The notes under the pieces are model-generated. The model saw only the letters and a list, made by a program, of their open reading frames with translations. It did no database searches and was not told where the DNA came from. Below are positions 24,786 to 34,500 of a stretch of 36,778 nt of DNA, in pieces. Location of the stretch: NCBI GenBank assembly GCA_018645365.1, contig JABGOP010000017.1, forward strand, positions 1 to 36,778, given 5' to 3'. The position numbers were made by a program, and so were the translations under genes. Source of the DNA: Candidatus Cloacimonadota bacterium. Lineage in GTDB: Bacteria; Cloacimonadota; Cloacimonadia; Cloacimonadales; TCS61. How positions within the stretch are numbered: the first letter of the stretch is position 1; every line of letters starts with the position of its first letter.

Positions 24786-26004
24786 AAAAATATTTGGCTG
24801 GATGATGTATGATTTTGCAAATTCATCGTTTACCACGATAATTGTAACCGTTGTTTACAGCGTCTATTTTGTCAATAATGTGGTGGGCGATGTCGATTTA
24901 GGTTCCGCATTGTGGGGGAGAGCGGTGGCTATCTCGATGCTTCTTGTTGCTATTTCGGCACCAATTTTTGGAGCAGTAGCAGATCATTCACGAGCTAAAA
25001 AAAGATTTCTTTTTTTCCACACATATTTGACGATTATTTTCACAGCTTTGCTTTTTTTCGTGAGAAGTGGTGACATTTCAAAAGGAATGTTTTATTTTAT
25101 TATTGCTAATTTTGGGTTTCACAGTGCCAATGTTTTTTACAATGCACTTTTACCAGAAATTGTCAATCGAGATAAAATTGGAAAAATTTCTGGTTGGGGC
25201 TGGGCAATTGGTTATTTTGGTGGAATGCTTTCACTTTTCATCATTTTACCGTTTATTCATAATGATTTAACCCGTTATGTTTTCCCTGTGGTTGCTTTCT
25301 TTTTCGCAATATTTTCTGTATTTATTTTTATTTGGATTAAGGAAGTGAAAGCTCCATCTCGTCCAACAAATTATTTCAAAGTAGCATATCATCGCATCAG
25401 ATTTTCGTTTCAAAATATTAAAAAATTTACTGATTTGAAAAAATTTATTTTCAGTTATTTTATTTATAACGATGCAATTACGACAATAATTACATTTGGT
25501 GCAATATTTGGCAAAGAAGAATTTGCAATGTCAACGAAAGATTTGCTGATATATTTTATTATTTTACAGATTGCATCGATGTTTGGTGCGTTTGTTTTCA
25601 GTTTCATAATTCAAAAAATCGGAGCAAAAAAGACAATTACAATAACTCTATTTTTGTGGATTTTTGCCGTCATTTGGGCGTTTATGTGTAAAAGTGCAAA
25701 CGAGTTTTATGGCGTTGGAGTTTTGGCTGGAATTGCAATCGGGTCAAGTCAGTCGAGTAGTCGTACAATGTTGGCACTTCTCACTCCCTCTGGGAAAATG
25801 GCGGAATTTTTTGGATTTTACGCATTTTCAGGAAAATTAGCTGCCATCATTGGTCCATTGATTTATGGTGAAATTGTACGTCAAACCAGTTCTCAAAAAT
25901 TTGCAATTCTTTCCGTATTGATATTTTTCATTATTGGCATCATAGTGTTACAAAGTGTTGATGAGGAAAAAGGAAAGCAAGTTGCCATAATTTGGGATAA
26001 ATAA
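24778..26004 (+). CDS. MFS transporter of the UMF1 (Atg22-like) family
   Basis: A 408-residue membrane protein with about 12 hydrophobic segments. The N-terminal GWMMYDFANSSFTTIIVT and the loop NALLPEIVNRDKIGKISGWG, followed by GWAIGYFGG, are typical of the UMF1 branch of the major facilitator superfamily. Related eukaryotic Atg22 exports amino acids from vacuoles; the bacterial substrate is unknown. It uses GTG as start, with AGAAGG five bases before it, inside the end of recF. Followed 58 bases later by panD; the gene link to recF is positional only. Confidence 0.9.
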   Translation: MNKKIFGWMMYDFANSSFTTIIVTVVYSVYFVNNVVGDVDLGSALWGRAVAISMLLVAISAPIFGAVADHSRAKKRFLFFHTYLTIIFTALLFFVRSGDISKGMFYFIIANFGFHSANVFYNALLPEIVNRDKIGKISGWGWAIGYFGGMLSLFIILPFIHNDLTRYVFPVVAFFFAIFSVFIFIWIKEVKAPSRPTNYFKVAYHRIRFSFQNIKKFTDLKKFIFSYFIYNDAITTIITFGAIFGKEEFAMSTKDLLIYFIILQIASMFGAFVFSFIIQKIGAKKTITITLFLWIFAVIWAFMCKSANEFYGVGVLAGIAIGSSQSSSRTMLALLTPSGKMAEFFGFYAFSGKLAAIIGPLIYGEIVRQTSSQKFAILSVLIFFIIGIIVLQSVDEEKGKQVAIIWDK

Positions 26005-26062
26005 GTTTACAAAAAAAATGATGTAAAAAAAAATTGCGTTAAGTTTCAAATTGGGAGGAAAA

Positions 26063-26428
26063 ATGTTAAGGACAATGCTTTTGTCAAAAATCCATCGAGC
26101 AGAGGTAAATCAGCGCGATTTGAACTATGTGGGAAGCATCACAATCGATAAAAATCTTTTAAAAGCTACGGGAATGAAACCAAACGAAAAAGTCGAAATT
26201 TTCAATATTGATAACGGTAATCGATTTGCAACTTACATTTTGGAAGGTGAAGCAGGCTCTGGAATTATCGGCATAAATGGTGCAGCAGCAAGGCTTGTGT
26301 CGATTGGAGATAAATTGATTATCATCAATTATGGTCAATTAAACGAAATAGAAATGAAAAACCATCAAGCACAAATAGTTGTAGTGGAAAACGACGAAAA
26401 TACAAAATTTTACGAAATATGCAAATAA
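26063..26428 (+). CDS. panD: Aspartate 1-decarboxylase precursor
   Basis: Makes beta-alanine from aspartate for pantothenate and CoA. About 121 residues. The self-cleavage site lies in YVGSITID, where cleavage between Gly and Ser creates the pyruvoyl group on Ser25. MLRTMLLSKIHRAEVN is a standard N-terminus. NGAAARLVSIGDKLIIINYG is also conserved. GGGAGGA precedes the ATG at 26063; the frame's earlier TTG is not needed. The end overlaps panC by ten bases. Confidence 0.97.
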   Translation: MLRTMLLSKIHRAEVNQRDLNYVGSITIDKNLLKATGMKPNEKVEIFNIDNGNRFATYILEGEAGSGIIGINGAAARLVSIGDKLIIINYGQLNEIEMKNHQAQIVVVENDENTKFYEICK

Positions 26429-27240
26429 TTAAATCTGTTACCGAAATGCAAAATATTTCCCAAAAATTAAATGGAAAAATTGGTTTTGTGCCAACGATGG
26501 GATTTTTGCACGAAGGTCATCTTAGTTTGGTGAAAGAAGCCCATAAAAAATGTGATTTCGTGATAGTTAGCATTTTCGTAAATCCATCTCAGTTTTTGCC
26601 AAACGAAGATTTAGATAGTTATCCTCGTAATTTTGAGCAAGATGTAAAATTACTTTCTGATATTGATTTTATTTTCTTTCCCCAAAATGAAGACATCTAT
26701 CCAAACGATTACAAAACTTGGATAACAGTTGAAAAAATATCTGCAGAATTTTGTGGAAAATCTCGCCCAACTCATTTCAAAGGCGTAGCGACAATTGTTT
26801 GCAAATTACTCAATATTGTAAATGCTGATTTTCTTTTTTTGGGTGAGAAAGATTTTCAACAATTAGTAGTTTTAAAACAAATGACAAAAGATTTAAATTT
26901 CAAAACTGAAGTTATTGGCTGCCCGATTGTGCGCGAAAAAAGCGGTTTAGCATTGAGCTCACGCAATAAATATTTATCAGAAATTGAACGAAAAAATGCA
27001 CTTTCACTTTTTGAAGCTTTGCAATTGGCAAAAATAAATTTTAAAAATGGCATAGTGGATTCCCAAAAAAATATTTCACAAATGCAAAGATTGATTGAAG
27101 AAAAGGGTGGAGTTGTTGATTATATCGAAATAATTGATTCCCAAAATTTAGAAAAAATATCGAAATTAAAAGAAAGATGTCGCGTTCTCATTGCAGTATT
27201 TATTGATAAAACAAGATTAATTGACAATATAGAAATTTAA
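26419..27240 (+). CDS. panC: Pantoate--beta-alanine ligase
   Basis: Joins pantoate and beta-alanine using ATP, the step that uses the PanD product. Of 273 residues, the nucleotide-binding PTMGFLHEGHLSLV (HxGH form) and FVNPSQF are at the N-terminus. FKGVATIVCKLLNIV and FLGEKDFQQLVVLKQM follow, then the KMSKS-like region SGLALSSRNKYLS. It overlaps panD upstream and shares one base with the oxidoreductase downstream. panB is not in this window. Confidence 0.97.
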   Translation: MQIIKSVTEMQNISQKLNGKIGFVPTMGFLHEGHLSLVKEAHKKCDFVIVSIFVNPSQFLPNEDLDSYPRNFEQDVKLLSDIDFIFFPQNEDIYPNDYKTWITVEKISAEFCGKSRPTHFKGVATIVCKLLNIVNADFLFLGEKDFQQLVVLKQMTKDLNFKTEVIGCPIVREKSGLALSSRNKYLSEIERKNALSLFEALQLAKINFKNGIVDSQKNISQMQRLIEEKGGVVDYIEIIDSQNLEKISKLKERCRVLIAVFIDKTRLIDNIEI

Positions 27241-28334
27241 TGGAACAAGTAAATATTCTCGTTATTGGTGCAGGGGTTGTGGGACTTTCCATTGCCCAAA
27301 AACTATCGGAAAACTTTGAAGATATTGTCGTTGTAGAGACAGAAAAATCTTTTGGTCGGCACACCAGCAGTCGCAACAGCGAAGTAATCCATTCTGGAAT
27401 TTATTATCCGCAAAATTCTTTGAAAGCAGAACTTTGTGTGAATGGTAATAAATTACTATATGAATTTGCTAAAATTAATAAAATCCCACACCAAAAATGT
27501 GGGAAATATGTAGTGGCGACCGCAGAAAACGAAGAACAAAAATTATTTAAATTACAGCAGAATGGTGTTCAGAACAGTGTGGAAAATTTAACTATAATTA
27601 GCAATCAAGAAATCTTAGCGGATATTCCACAATTAAATACAACAAAAGCACTTATGGTTCCATCAACGGGTATCATAGACACCCATAAATTGATGGAAAA
27701 ATTGGGTAAAATCGCAGAAAAAAATGGAGCTTTCATTATTTATGAAATGGAAGTTATTGCCATAAAACAAAGTGGTGATAAATATGAAATTAAATTTTCT
27801 AATGGTGAAATATTTCTGGCAAATTATGTGATAAACTCTGCTGGCTTATTTTCCGATAAAATTGCGGAAATGGTCGGTATTAATCTTCAAAAAAATAATT
27901 TAAAATTACATTGGTGCAAAGGTGAATATTACAAAACCACCAAACTAAAAGGAATTAAAAAACTGATTTATCCACTTCCTTCCGAACAATTTTTGGGTAT
28001 TCATCTTACCATAAATTTGAATGGAGAAGTTCGCTTTGGTCCGAATGCGTATTTTGTGGACGACTTAAATTACAAAATGAATGAAAACAATAAAGATGAA
28101 TTTTTGCGAGCGATTAACCGTTATTTACCCATTTCTGTCGAAAATTTACAATTAGATGATTGTGGAATCAGAGCAAAATTGCAAACTGAAAACGAATCTT
28201 TTCGAGATTTTTACATCGCAGAAGAAACTGCGAAAGGTTACCCTAATTTTATAAATTTAATCGGAATAGAATCACCTGGACTAACAAGTTGTTTGAGTAT
28301 TGCTGAAAAGGTGAAAAAGTTAATTGAACACTAA
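27240..28334 (+). CDS. FAD-dependent oxidoreductase, L-2-hydroxyglutarate dehydrogenase-like
   Basis: A 364-residue member of the DAO superfamily. The dinucleotide loop IGAGVVGLSIAQKL is near residue 9, followed by HTSSRNSEVIHSGIYYPQNSLKA, which is the LhgO-type signature (SSxNSxVxHxGIYY). Later INSAGLFSDKIA and CGIRAKL fit the same group. Homologues oxidise L-2-hydroxyglutarate and pass electrons to quinone, but many in this clade are uncharacterised, so the substrate is an inference. The ATG shares one base with the panC stop (TAATG), so it is coupled to the pan genes. Confidence 0.85.
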   Translation: MEQVNILVIGAGVVGLSIAQKLSENFEDIVVVETEKSFGRHTSSRNSEVIHSGIYYPQNSLKAELCVNGNKLLYEFAKINKIPHQKCGKYVVATAENEEQKLFKLQQNGVQNSVENLTIISNQEILADIPQLNTTKALMVPSTGIIDTHKLMEKLGKIAEKNGAFIIYEMEVIAIKQSGDKYEIKFSNGEIFLANYVINSAGLFSDKIAEMVGINLQKNNLKLHWCKGEYYKTTKLKGIKKLIYPLPSEQFLGIHLTINLNGEVRFGPNAYFVDDLNYKMNENNKDEFLRAINRYLPISVENLQLDDCGIRAKLQTENESFRDFYIAEETAKGYPNFINLIGIESPGLTSCLSIAEKVKKLIEH

Positions 28335-28393
28335 AAAGACGCAGGTTAGTTAAAAGAAACATCAGTTAAATTATGTGGCGAAATGGAGGGGAA

Positions 28394-29707
28394 ATGAAAA
28401 TTTCCGAGAATTTTCTGTATCACATTTGGGAAGCACAACACTTAACAAATAACCTTAAAACCGTTTCTGGAAAAAATTTAAAAATAACATATTCGGGAAG
28501 ATTTAGCTATGATGCTGGACCAGATTTTCGCGATGCAATTATAGAAATTTCTGGTAAAAAATTAAAGGGTGATATCGAAATTGACAAAAATACTTATAAC
28601 TGGAAATCGCATCATCATCACGAAAATAAAAAATTTAATAATGTGATTTTACACATCGTATTTAAAAATAATTTGAAAGATATATTTACAATTAATGAAG
28701 ATGGTGAACCAATTGAAATTTTTGAAATGGAAAGTTTTATCGAACCTGAAATTAGTAAACTATTGAAAACATATTCTACCAAAAAATTTATCGAAAAAGA
28801 AAAGAAGTGTCCTATTTTTGAAAATAAATCTCTTTTGAAAACTGAGGATATGTTGAGGAAATTAGGAATGATGCGATTCGAAAATAAAGTGAAAAGATTC
28901 AAGACAGAACACTATTTTTACGATTTTGATCAGCTTCTTTTTCAAGGGATTTTTGAGGCATTGGGTTACAGTAAAAATAAATATCAAATGCTTAAATTAG
29001 CTCAAAATATAAAGTATAAACAACTGAAAACCCTTTTTGGGAATGGTATGACGCGTGATGAGATGATCTCCTATTTTCTTTGTTCAAGCGGATTAATCGC
29101 TCATTTCCCCAAAAATTTCCCGAACGAAATTATCCATAAATGGATAACATTATTCCGTGAAGATATTTTTGCGAAATATGATTATAATTGGCAATTATTT
29201 CGAATTCGCCCCGCAAATCATCCTGCTGTCCGCATCGCACAATTGAGTAAATTCCTTTACAATAGTTTTGAAACTTCGATTTTTCAACAAATTGCAAAAA
29301 TATTTTCAATACCTTCTAATGATGTTAACCTTGAAAAGTTTAAAAAGAATTTATATACTTTATTTCGCCAAAAGTCCGATTTTCTGCCAGAAAAATATGT
29401 TGTAGGAAAATCGCGAATTGATGCAATCTTTATCAATGTGATTTTACCGCTCATCATCACTTATGCTCGTGAAAAAAACTATGAAAACTTAGAAGATGTG
29501 GCAATTCAAATTTATGAGAATCACAAATCACTTGCGGAAAATTATGTTTCTAAATACATGAAATTATTTATGAATATTGAACAAAAAAAAATGATTTCGC
29601 GAAAAGAAATATTGCAACAAGGTATTTTGAAATTGTATTTTAACCAGTGTAAGGAGCATGATTGTGCTGAGTGTGAGATGCAAATGGAAACGGCAATGCT
29701 TCCTTAA
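28394..29707 (+). CDS. DUF2851 family protein
   Basis: A protein of about 437 residues, best known from Bacteroidetes and relatives. ENFLYHIWEAQHL opens the protein, then AGPDFRDAIIEISG and GDIEIDKNTYNWKSHHHH...YNNVILHIV-like (here FNNVILHIVF). The C-terminal cysteine cluster GILKLYFNQCKEHDCAECEM is another family mark. No function is established. The frame starts at 28373, but GGAGGGG sits just before the ATG at 28394, which is preferred. Presumably the last gene of the dnaN unit. A small hairpin (CCTTC...GAAGG, 29730-29743) follows but has no T run. Confidence 0.85.
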   Translation: MKISENFLYHIWEAQHLTNNLKTVSGKNLKITYSGRFSYDAGPDFRDAIIEISGKKLKGDIEIDKNTYNWKSHHHHENKKFNNVILHIVFKNNLKDIFTINEDGEPIEIFEMESFIEPEISKLLKTYSTKKFIEKEKKCPIFENKSLLKTEDMLRKLGMMRFENKVKRFKTEHYFYDFDQLLFQGIFEALGYSKNKYQMLKLAQNIKYKQLKTLFGNGMTRDEMISYFLCSSGLIAHFPKNFPNEIIHKWITLFREDIFAKYDYNWQLFRIRPANHPAVRIAQLSKFLYNSFETSIFQQIAKIFSIPSNDVNLEKFKKNLYTLFRQKSDFLPEKYVVGKSRIDAIFINVILPLIITYAREKNYENLEDVAIQIYENHKSLAENYVSKYMKLFMNIEQKKMISRKEILQQGILKLYFNQCKEHDCAECEMQMETAMLP

Positions 29708-29754
29708 TAAAAAAGAATAGTTGCCCCTTCCCAAGAAGGTCTGAGCTAAATCCC

Positions 29755-31245
29755 TTACTTCAACAATATCATCTTTTTGGTATCAACAGGGTTACCATCG
29801 ACAACAAGTTTGTAGAAGTAAACACCACTTGCTTGTTTCTCTGCATTCCAAATAATTTGCTGATTTGGTGAATTTGTGATTTGGAGAGTTTCCACAAGTT
29901 GACCTTTGATGTTAAATATCTTAATCTCTGCGTTTTCCATATTCTCGGCGGAGAGAGAAAAACTTATCGTGGTGGTTGGATTGAAGGGATTAGGATAGTT
30001 GGCTAGTTGGTAATTAGTAACTGCTAATTCGTTATCATTTATTCCAACATCTTGATGATAATAAAACGCTCCCATATCTGCAATGGTGCCATCTGGGTCG
30101 AACGGTGAAGTGGGATCACCTGCATCGATGCAAGGTGAAAATTCGGTAAGATGATAATCCCCATTGGCTGCATCTACGAAAAGTGGATCTAAATCAATAT
30201 TGCCTTCCCCTGCATAGCCACCTTGAATGTCGGAATAGGCAATCAAGATTGAATTAGGAGCATAATTTGTATCAAAATAAATCTCATCTGGTGAATCATT
30301 CCACAGGATACAATTTGCCAAATTTATCTCAGAAACCAAACTATAAATTCCACTGCCATCGTCAGCTGAATTATCCGTTATTGTTACATTAGTTAACATC
30401 GGATATGAATAATAACTATAAATTCCACCACCACAAGGAGCAGAATTATTACTTATCATCACATTTTCAAAACTAGGACCGGCATCACCACACCCTACTC
30501 CACCACCACCATTAGAAGCCGAATTACCTGTTATTTTTACATTAACTAAACTTGCCTCGGAACAATCAAAATCTATACCACCACCGGTACTTGCCGAATT
30601 ATCACTGATTAGTACATTTTCTAAAGTTGTGCAAAGATAAGCAACACATTGAATTCCACCACCATAACGCCCAGCTACATTTCCGCTAATTATCATATTT
30701 TCAAAACTTGAAGTGGAGTGCCGACAATAAATTCCACCGCCATCATAAGAAGCCGAATTATTTGTAACTGTCACATTTTCTAAACTTGGGTTCGAATACT
30801 CGATGGAAATCCCACCACCTCTTGCCAAAGTTCCTGTCGCATTGTTGCCCGTTATCGTTAAATTCACCAAGCTCGGGCTGGAATAGCCACAATAGATTCC
30901 ACCACCACCCCAACAATCTGGATAAACTACATTTACATGACCATTTTGAATAGTAAATTTAGAAATTAAAAAACCAACTCCAGTAATAGTTATAACACGT
31001 CCATTTTCATTTCCGTCAATTATACAATCCTCTTCACCACTACCAATCAGTTTAATGCCATTCACAGCAGGCCAAATAATGTTTTCAACATAAGTGCCGG
31101 CGGCAACGAGAACGCTGTCGCCTTCCGTTGCGACATCCAGCCCCGCTTGGATGGTCTCATAGTCGGCGGGGACATTAATAACAATTGCGTTTAACCACGA
31201 ATTTGTACAAAATAATACTAAAATAACTAAAAATGTTTTTTTCAT
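29755..31245 (-). CDS. Secreted right-handed beta-helix protein with C-terminal sorting domain
   Basis: About 496 residues: signal peptide (about 1-20), then a pectate-lyase-like beta-helix. The helix starts at VINVPADYETIQAGLDVA and continues through many turns of the type GGGIYC.YSSPSLENVTITGNSA (about 100-310). A short spacer follows (CIDAGDPTSPFDPDGTIADM, typical of choice-of-anchor Q), and then an 80-residue C-terminal domain with NYPNPFNPTTTISFSL, IKIFNIKGQLVETL and SGVYFYKLVVDG. Such tails direct secretion and surface attachment in FCB bacteria. GAGGAGG precedes the ATG at 31245. Catalytic residues of polysaccharide lyases were not identified; it may bind or cleave glycans. Confidence 0.9.
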   Translation of the reverse strand: MKKTFLVILVLFCTNSWLNAIVINVPADYETIQAGLDVATEGDSVLVAAGTYVENIIWPAVNGIKLIGSGEEDCIIDGNENGRVITITGVGFLISKFTIQNGHVNVVYPDCWGGGGIYCGYSSPSLVNLTITGNNATGTLARGGGISIEYSNPSLENVTVTNNSASYDGGGIYCRHSTSSFENMIISGNVAGRYGGGIQCVAYLCTTLENVLISDNSASTGGGIDFDCSEASLVNVKITGNSASNGGGGVGCGDAGPSFENVMISNNSAPCGGGIYSYYSYPMLTNVTITDNSADDGSGIYSLVSEINLANCILWNDSPDEIYFDTNYAPNSILIAYSDIQGGYAGEGNIDLDPLFVDAANGDYHLTEFSPCIDAGDPTSPFDPDGTIADMGAFYYHQDVGINDNELAVTNYQLANYPNPFNPTTTISFSLSAENMENAEIKIFNIKGQLVETLQITNSPNQQIIWNAEKQASGVYFYKLVVDGNPVDTKKMILLK

Positions 31246-31330
31246 TTGTTTCCTCCTCAATAAAGATAAAAAGAATCAACTACACAACAAACAATAACTG
31301 CGATATTAACACACGGTGTTACGAACAGTC

Positions 31331-31361
31331 CGAAGAAAAAATAGATAAAATTTTTGTCAAA
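31331..31361 (-). promoter_or_regulatory. Promoter-like site at the end of cassette B
   Basis: Minus strand TTTGACA (31355-31361), 20 bases, TTCG (31331-31334). It is in the same position relative to the 42-bp units as in cassette A and would drive the beta-helix gene 85 bases downstream. Confidence 0.5.
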
Positions 31362-31492
31362 TGTTATTTTGGTAGGTGGCAAATCCACTTTTAAGTGCTG
31401 AAAACCGCATTCACGAGGAGAGGAATCGACTTTTAAGTGCTGAAAACCGCATTTGCGAGGAGGAGAATCGACACTCAGAGTTCTTATAAAAC

Positions 31493-31520
31493 AAAAAACC
31501 GCCCCAAAAAGGGGCGGTTT
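31493..31520 (-). terminator. Strong intrinsic terminator after the 1697-residue gene (cassette copy B)
   Basis: Minus strand: AAACCGCCCC, loop TTTTT, GGGGCGGTTT, TTT. It begins 21 bases past the stop codon at 31542 and is the same hairpin as at 7897-7926. Confidence 0.93.
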
Positions 31521-31541
31521 AGCTTGTTGAACCTTAGTTAC

Positions 31542-34500
31542 TTAGTTACTCGCAGTAACTTTGTAGAATTTAATTGCAGATGCACCTTCTGAACTGAAAG
31601 TGGTTCCTGTAATAGGTTCAGTATTAATCTGTACCCATTCGCCATTTACAGTATCACAAGCGTAAACTGTGTAATACATGGCACTTTCTACAGCTTCCCA
31701 AGTGAGGGTTCTGAGAACATGTCCACCTTCAAGTTGGGTTACTTCGATTTGAATTGATGGAGCTACCGGTGGAAGTGGAGAAACCATAATGTCATCCATC
31801 ATTTGGAAACCAGCTGTTGTCAGAATGATTTCTGCGTTAGCGATGTTTCCAGTTGCCACTTCTTGTACACGGATGTGTAAAGTTTCACCTTCATTCCATT
31901 GTGATGCGAATGTACCGCACTGAACTACCAACAAGCCTGGTCCTGCGAGTGGATCGCCATAACCACAACCAGTTGATGTTTCTGTGAGTACTTCGTCTGG
32001 ACGCTCTAAAATCCAAGCTTCGTATGTGATAGCATCAGGGTAAGGAATTCCATCTTCTACTGTGAATTCTACAGGAATTACTACATCGTCACCACCATCA
32101 CTAGCGATTACGATATTTGCTGTATAGAATCCTGCTACAAGATCAGTACTATCAAAACTTAATGTAATCGCATCTGACGCACCATAAGCTACATCACCAG
32201 AAATTGGAGTGATTGTTAACCACTCTTCTCTCACAGTTGGCACATAACACAATACATTAGCGTAAACTGGATGTGGTGTTGGTCTATCTCTGTCCATTGA
32301 CTTAATTTGAGGAATTGAACTTAGCATTGTGTAACCTGATGTGATTGCATAGTTAAGAACTGAACCTTCTTCTCCAACATTAGAAATATTGAAGATTGCA
32401 TCGCCGTTACCTGCTTGTGTAATTGATGTTACATCTACATCGATTACTGGAACTGGTGTAGCCATTTCCACGATGTCATTTGCATCGCGAGGTTCAAGTT
32501 TGAATGCACCGTATGAATAAGTAAGAACACCAGTAACATTATATCCAGTGCCTACAACAGGAGTAAATGCAAACATCTTGTCATCAATTGTCGCTACGCC
32601 GGTACCATCATCGATAGACCATTCGCCGTTACCCATATCTGCATTGTCGCATGTACCAGATGTAGTTAGAAGAACACTTTCGTAAGCTTCGTCATTACAT
32701 TGAAGAGTAGAAATCACAACTGGTTCTGGTAAGGCATTACCAGATGAAGTAACAGTATATGTTTGAACATTTATCAGTTCCGTCAAATCATAATACTCTG
32801 TTACTTCAGCAACAACAGTAATCTCATCCCCAACGACAGGTGTGTTGCTAGAATCATAGAACATAATACCATTCCATGCACCTGCTCCATCTTGCAGCCA
32901 ATAATTACTGCCACTAACAGCTGTAATGATACCACTTGTTTGAACATATTCGCCAGCAAATGGAGAAGCGTCTGCTTCGCCTTGAATTTCTGTAATTGTA
33001 TAAGTTGTTGGGAATGTGTAAGTAGTTGCTACTACCGAACTTGGAAGATAACCAAGAGCAAGTGCAATTGCTCTTACTGTGGTATTTTCTGAAACGGTAA
33101 ATGGTGCTTCGAATAATGTTGAATTTACATCTGGGTCGCTACCATCGAGGGTGTAATAAATACCAGCACCAGCTGTTTCAGAAGTTAAAGAAACTTCTTG
33201 TGGAGCAAGATACAATCCGCCTTCTGGTGAGAATACAGGGTTTGCACAAATTTCTGAAAGTGCATTTCCAGTAAGTTGAACATTATCTAATTCCCAAGTT
33301 GCGGAACCAGCTTCATCTGATGTGTAATGGAAACCAATATAAACACTTTCGCCAGCATAACCAGAAAGGTCAATTTCGCCAGAGCTTGTCCAAGCCCAAC
33401 CTGGATCAGCAAGGGTGCAAGTAATATCTGTCCAAGTTGCAGTTGTTGGATCGCCTGCATAATCTGTGGAAATTTTAACTTCCACGATAGGACCGTCATA
33501 ATTTGTGGCAGTTTCGAATGTTAAAATTTCATTTTCATAAATATCGAGATTGAAAGCAGGTGACATCATCCAATCATCACACAATACATCTGCTCCATAT
33601 CCACTGATTTTCATAAATTTAGCATCACCATAATGTGAAAGGTGCCAATCTTCGTTACTTGCTACACTGTAAGTTGTCCACATTCCTTGATCAATTTGGA
33701 AATCTTGGAAATGAATAATGTCAACAAATTCAATAACTGTTACGATAATTTCGTCAGTTGATTCAAGTTCGCCATCATTAACTGTAAGTGTGAATGTGTA
33801 AACGCCAACTTCAAGTTCAGTTGCAAATGATGCTTCTGTTGAAACTTCTATTTCGTTCAAAGCCCAAGAGTATGTGATAGCATCACCATCTGGGTCGTAT
33901 GAAGAAGAACCATCAAGAGTTACAGAAATTAATCCTGCTTCATCTGCCATAACTTCTACATCATCGCCAGCATTAGCGATAGGTGCAAGGTTTCCAGATG
34001 TAACGGTGTGTAAACCGAGATTATCAATTGTATCTTGAGCATAAACCATCCATTCGGAATCGACTTCGCTAGTTCCAGCAGCACTTGCCCAATCGATATT
34101 ACCGCTGAGAACATTAGATTTTCTCACGAGAGTATGATTCGCAGTTCCATTTATAACGCCAGCAACTTCCCAACCAGAACCAGGATCTGCACCTTCGGTA
34201 CCGACTACATCTAGTATTTGTCCATTAAAAGCGAGTGCCATTGCGTCATCGCCATTAAAATAAGTAGCACTTGTACCAATTACATCAGAAACGGCTTGAA
34301 TCTCTGCATTTGCGCTAGAATTACAAATAACGAATACATCGCCTGCTTCAAGAGTACCTTCGAGAGCAACTGCATTTCCTGCACCTTCTGTCCAGTCTCC
34401 ACCGTTAGAAATACGCCAGATTTCAAGACCAGCAAGGTCGATAGCTGTTTCACCTGCGTTGTATATTTCGAGAGCTTTATTGTTGCTGCTACCTTCGATG

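Larger units (their letters stand above)
31323..31520 (-). repeat. Terminator / 42-bp repeat / promoter cassette, copy B
   Basis: Second copy, opposite strand to copy A. On the minus strand: hairpin CCGCCCC-TTTTT-GGGGCGG, ATAAGAACTCTGAGTGT, then CGATT marks at 31470, 31428 and (as GGATT) 31386, exactly 42 bases apart, then the promoter-like end. Both periods are type 2 units (the second starts CCTCTCCTCGTGAATGC); there is no complete type 1 unit. Thus copies A and B differ in number and type of units but keep the same period and ends. It lies between the 1697-residue gene and the beta-helix gene. Confidence 0.92.

Noticed and set aside
29730-29743. Terminator between the DUF2851 gene and the converging beta-helix gene
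   Set aside because: The CCTTC/GAAGG stem is only 5 bp and no T run follows; too weak to list as a terminator.
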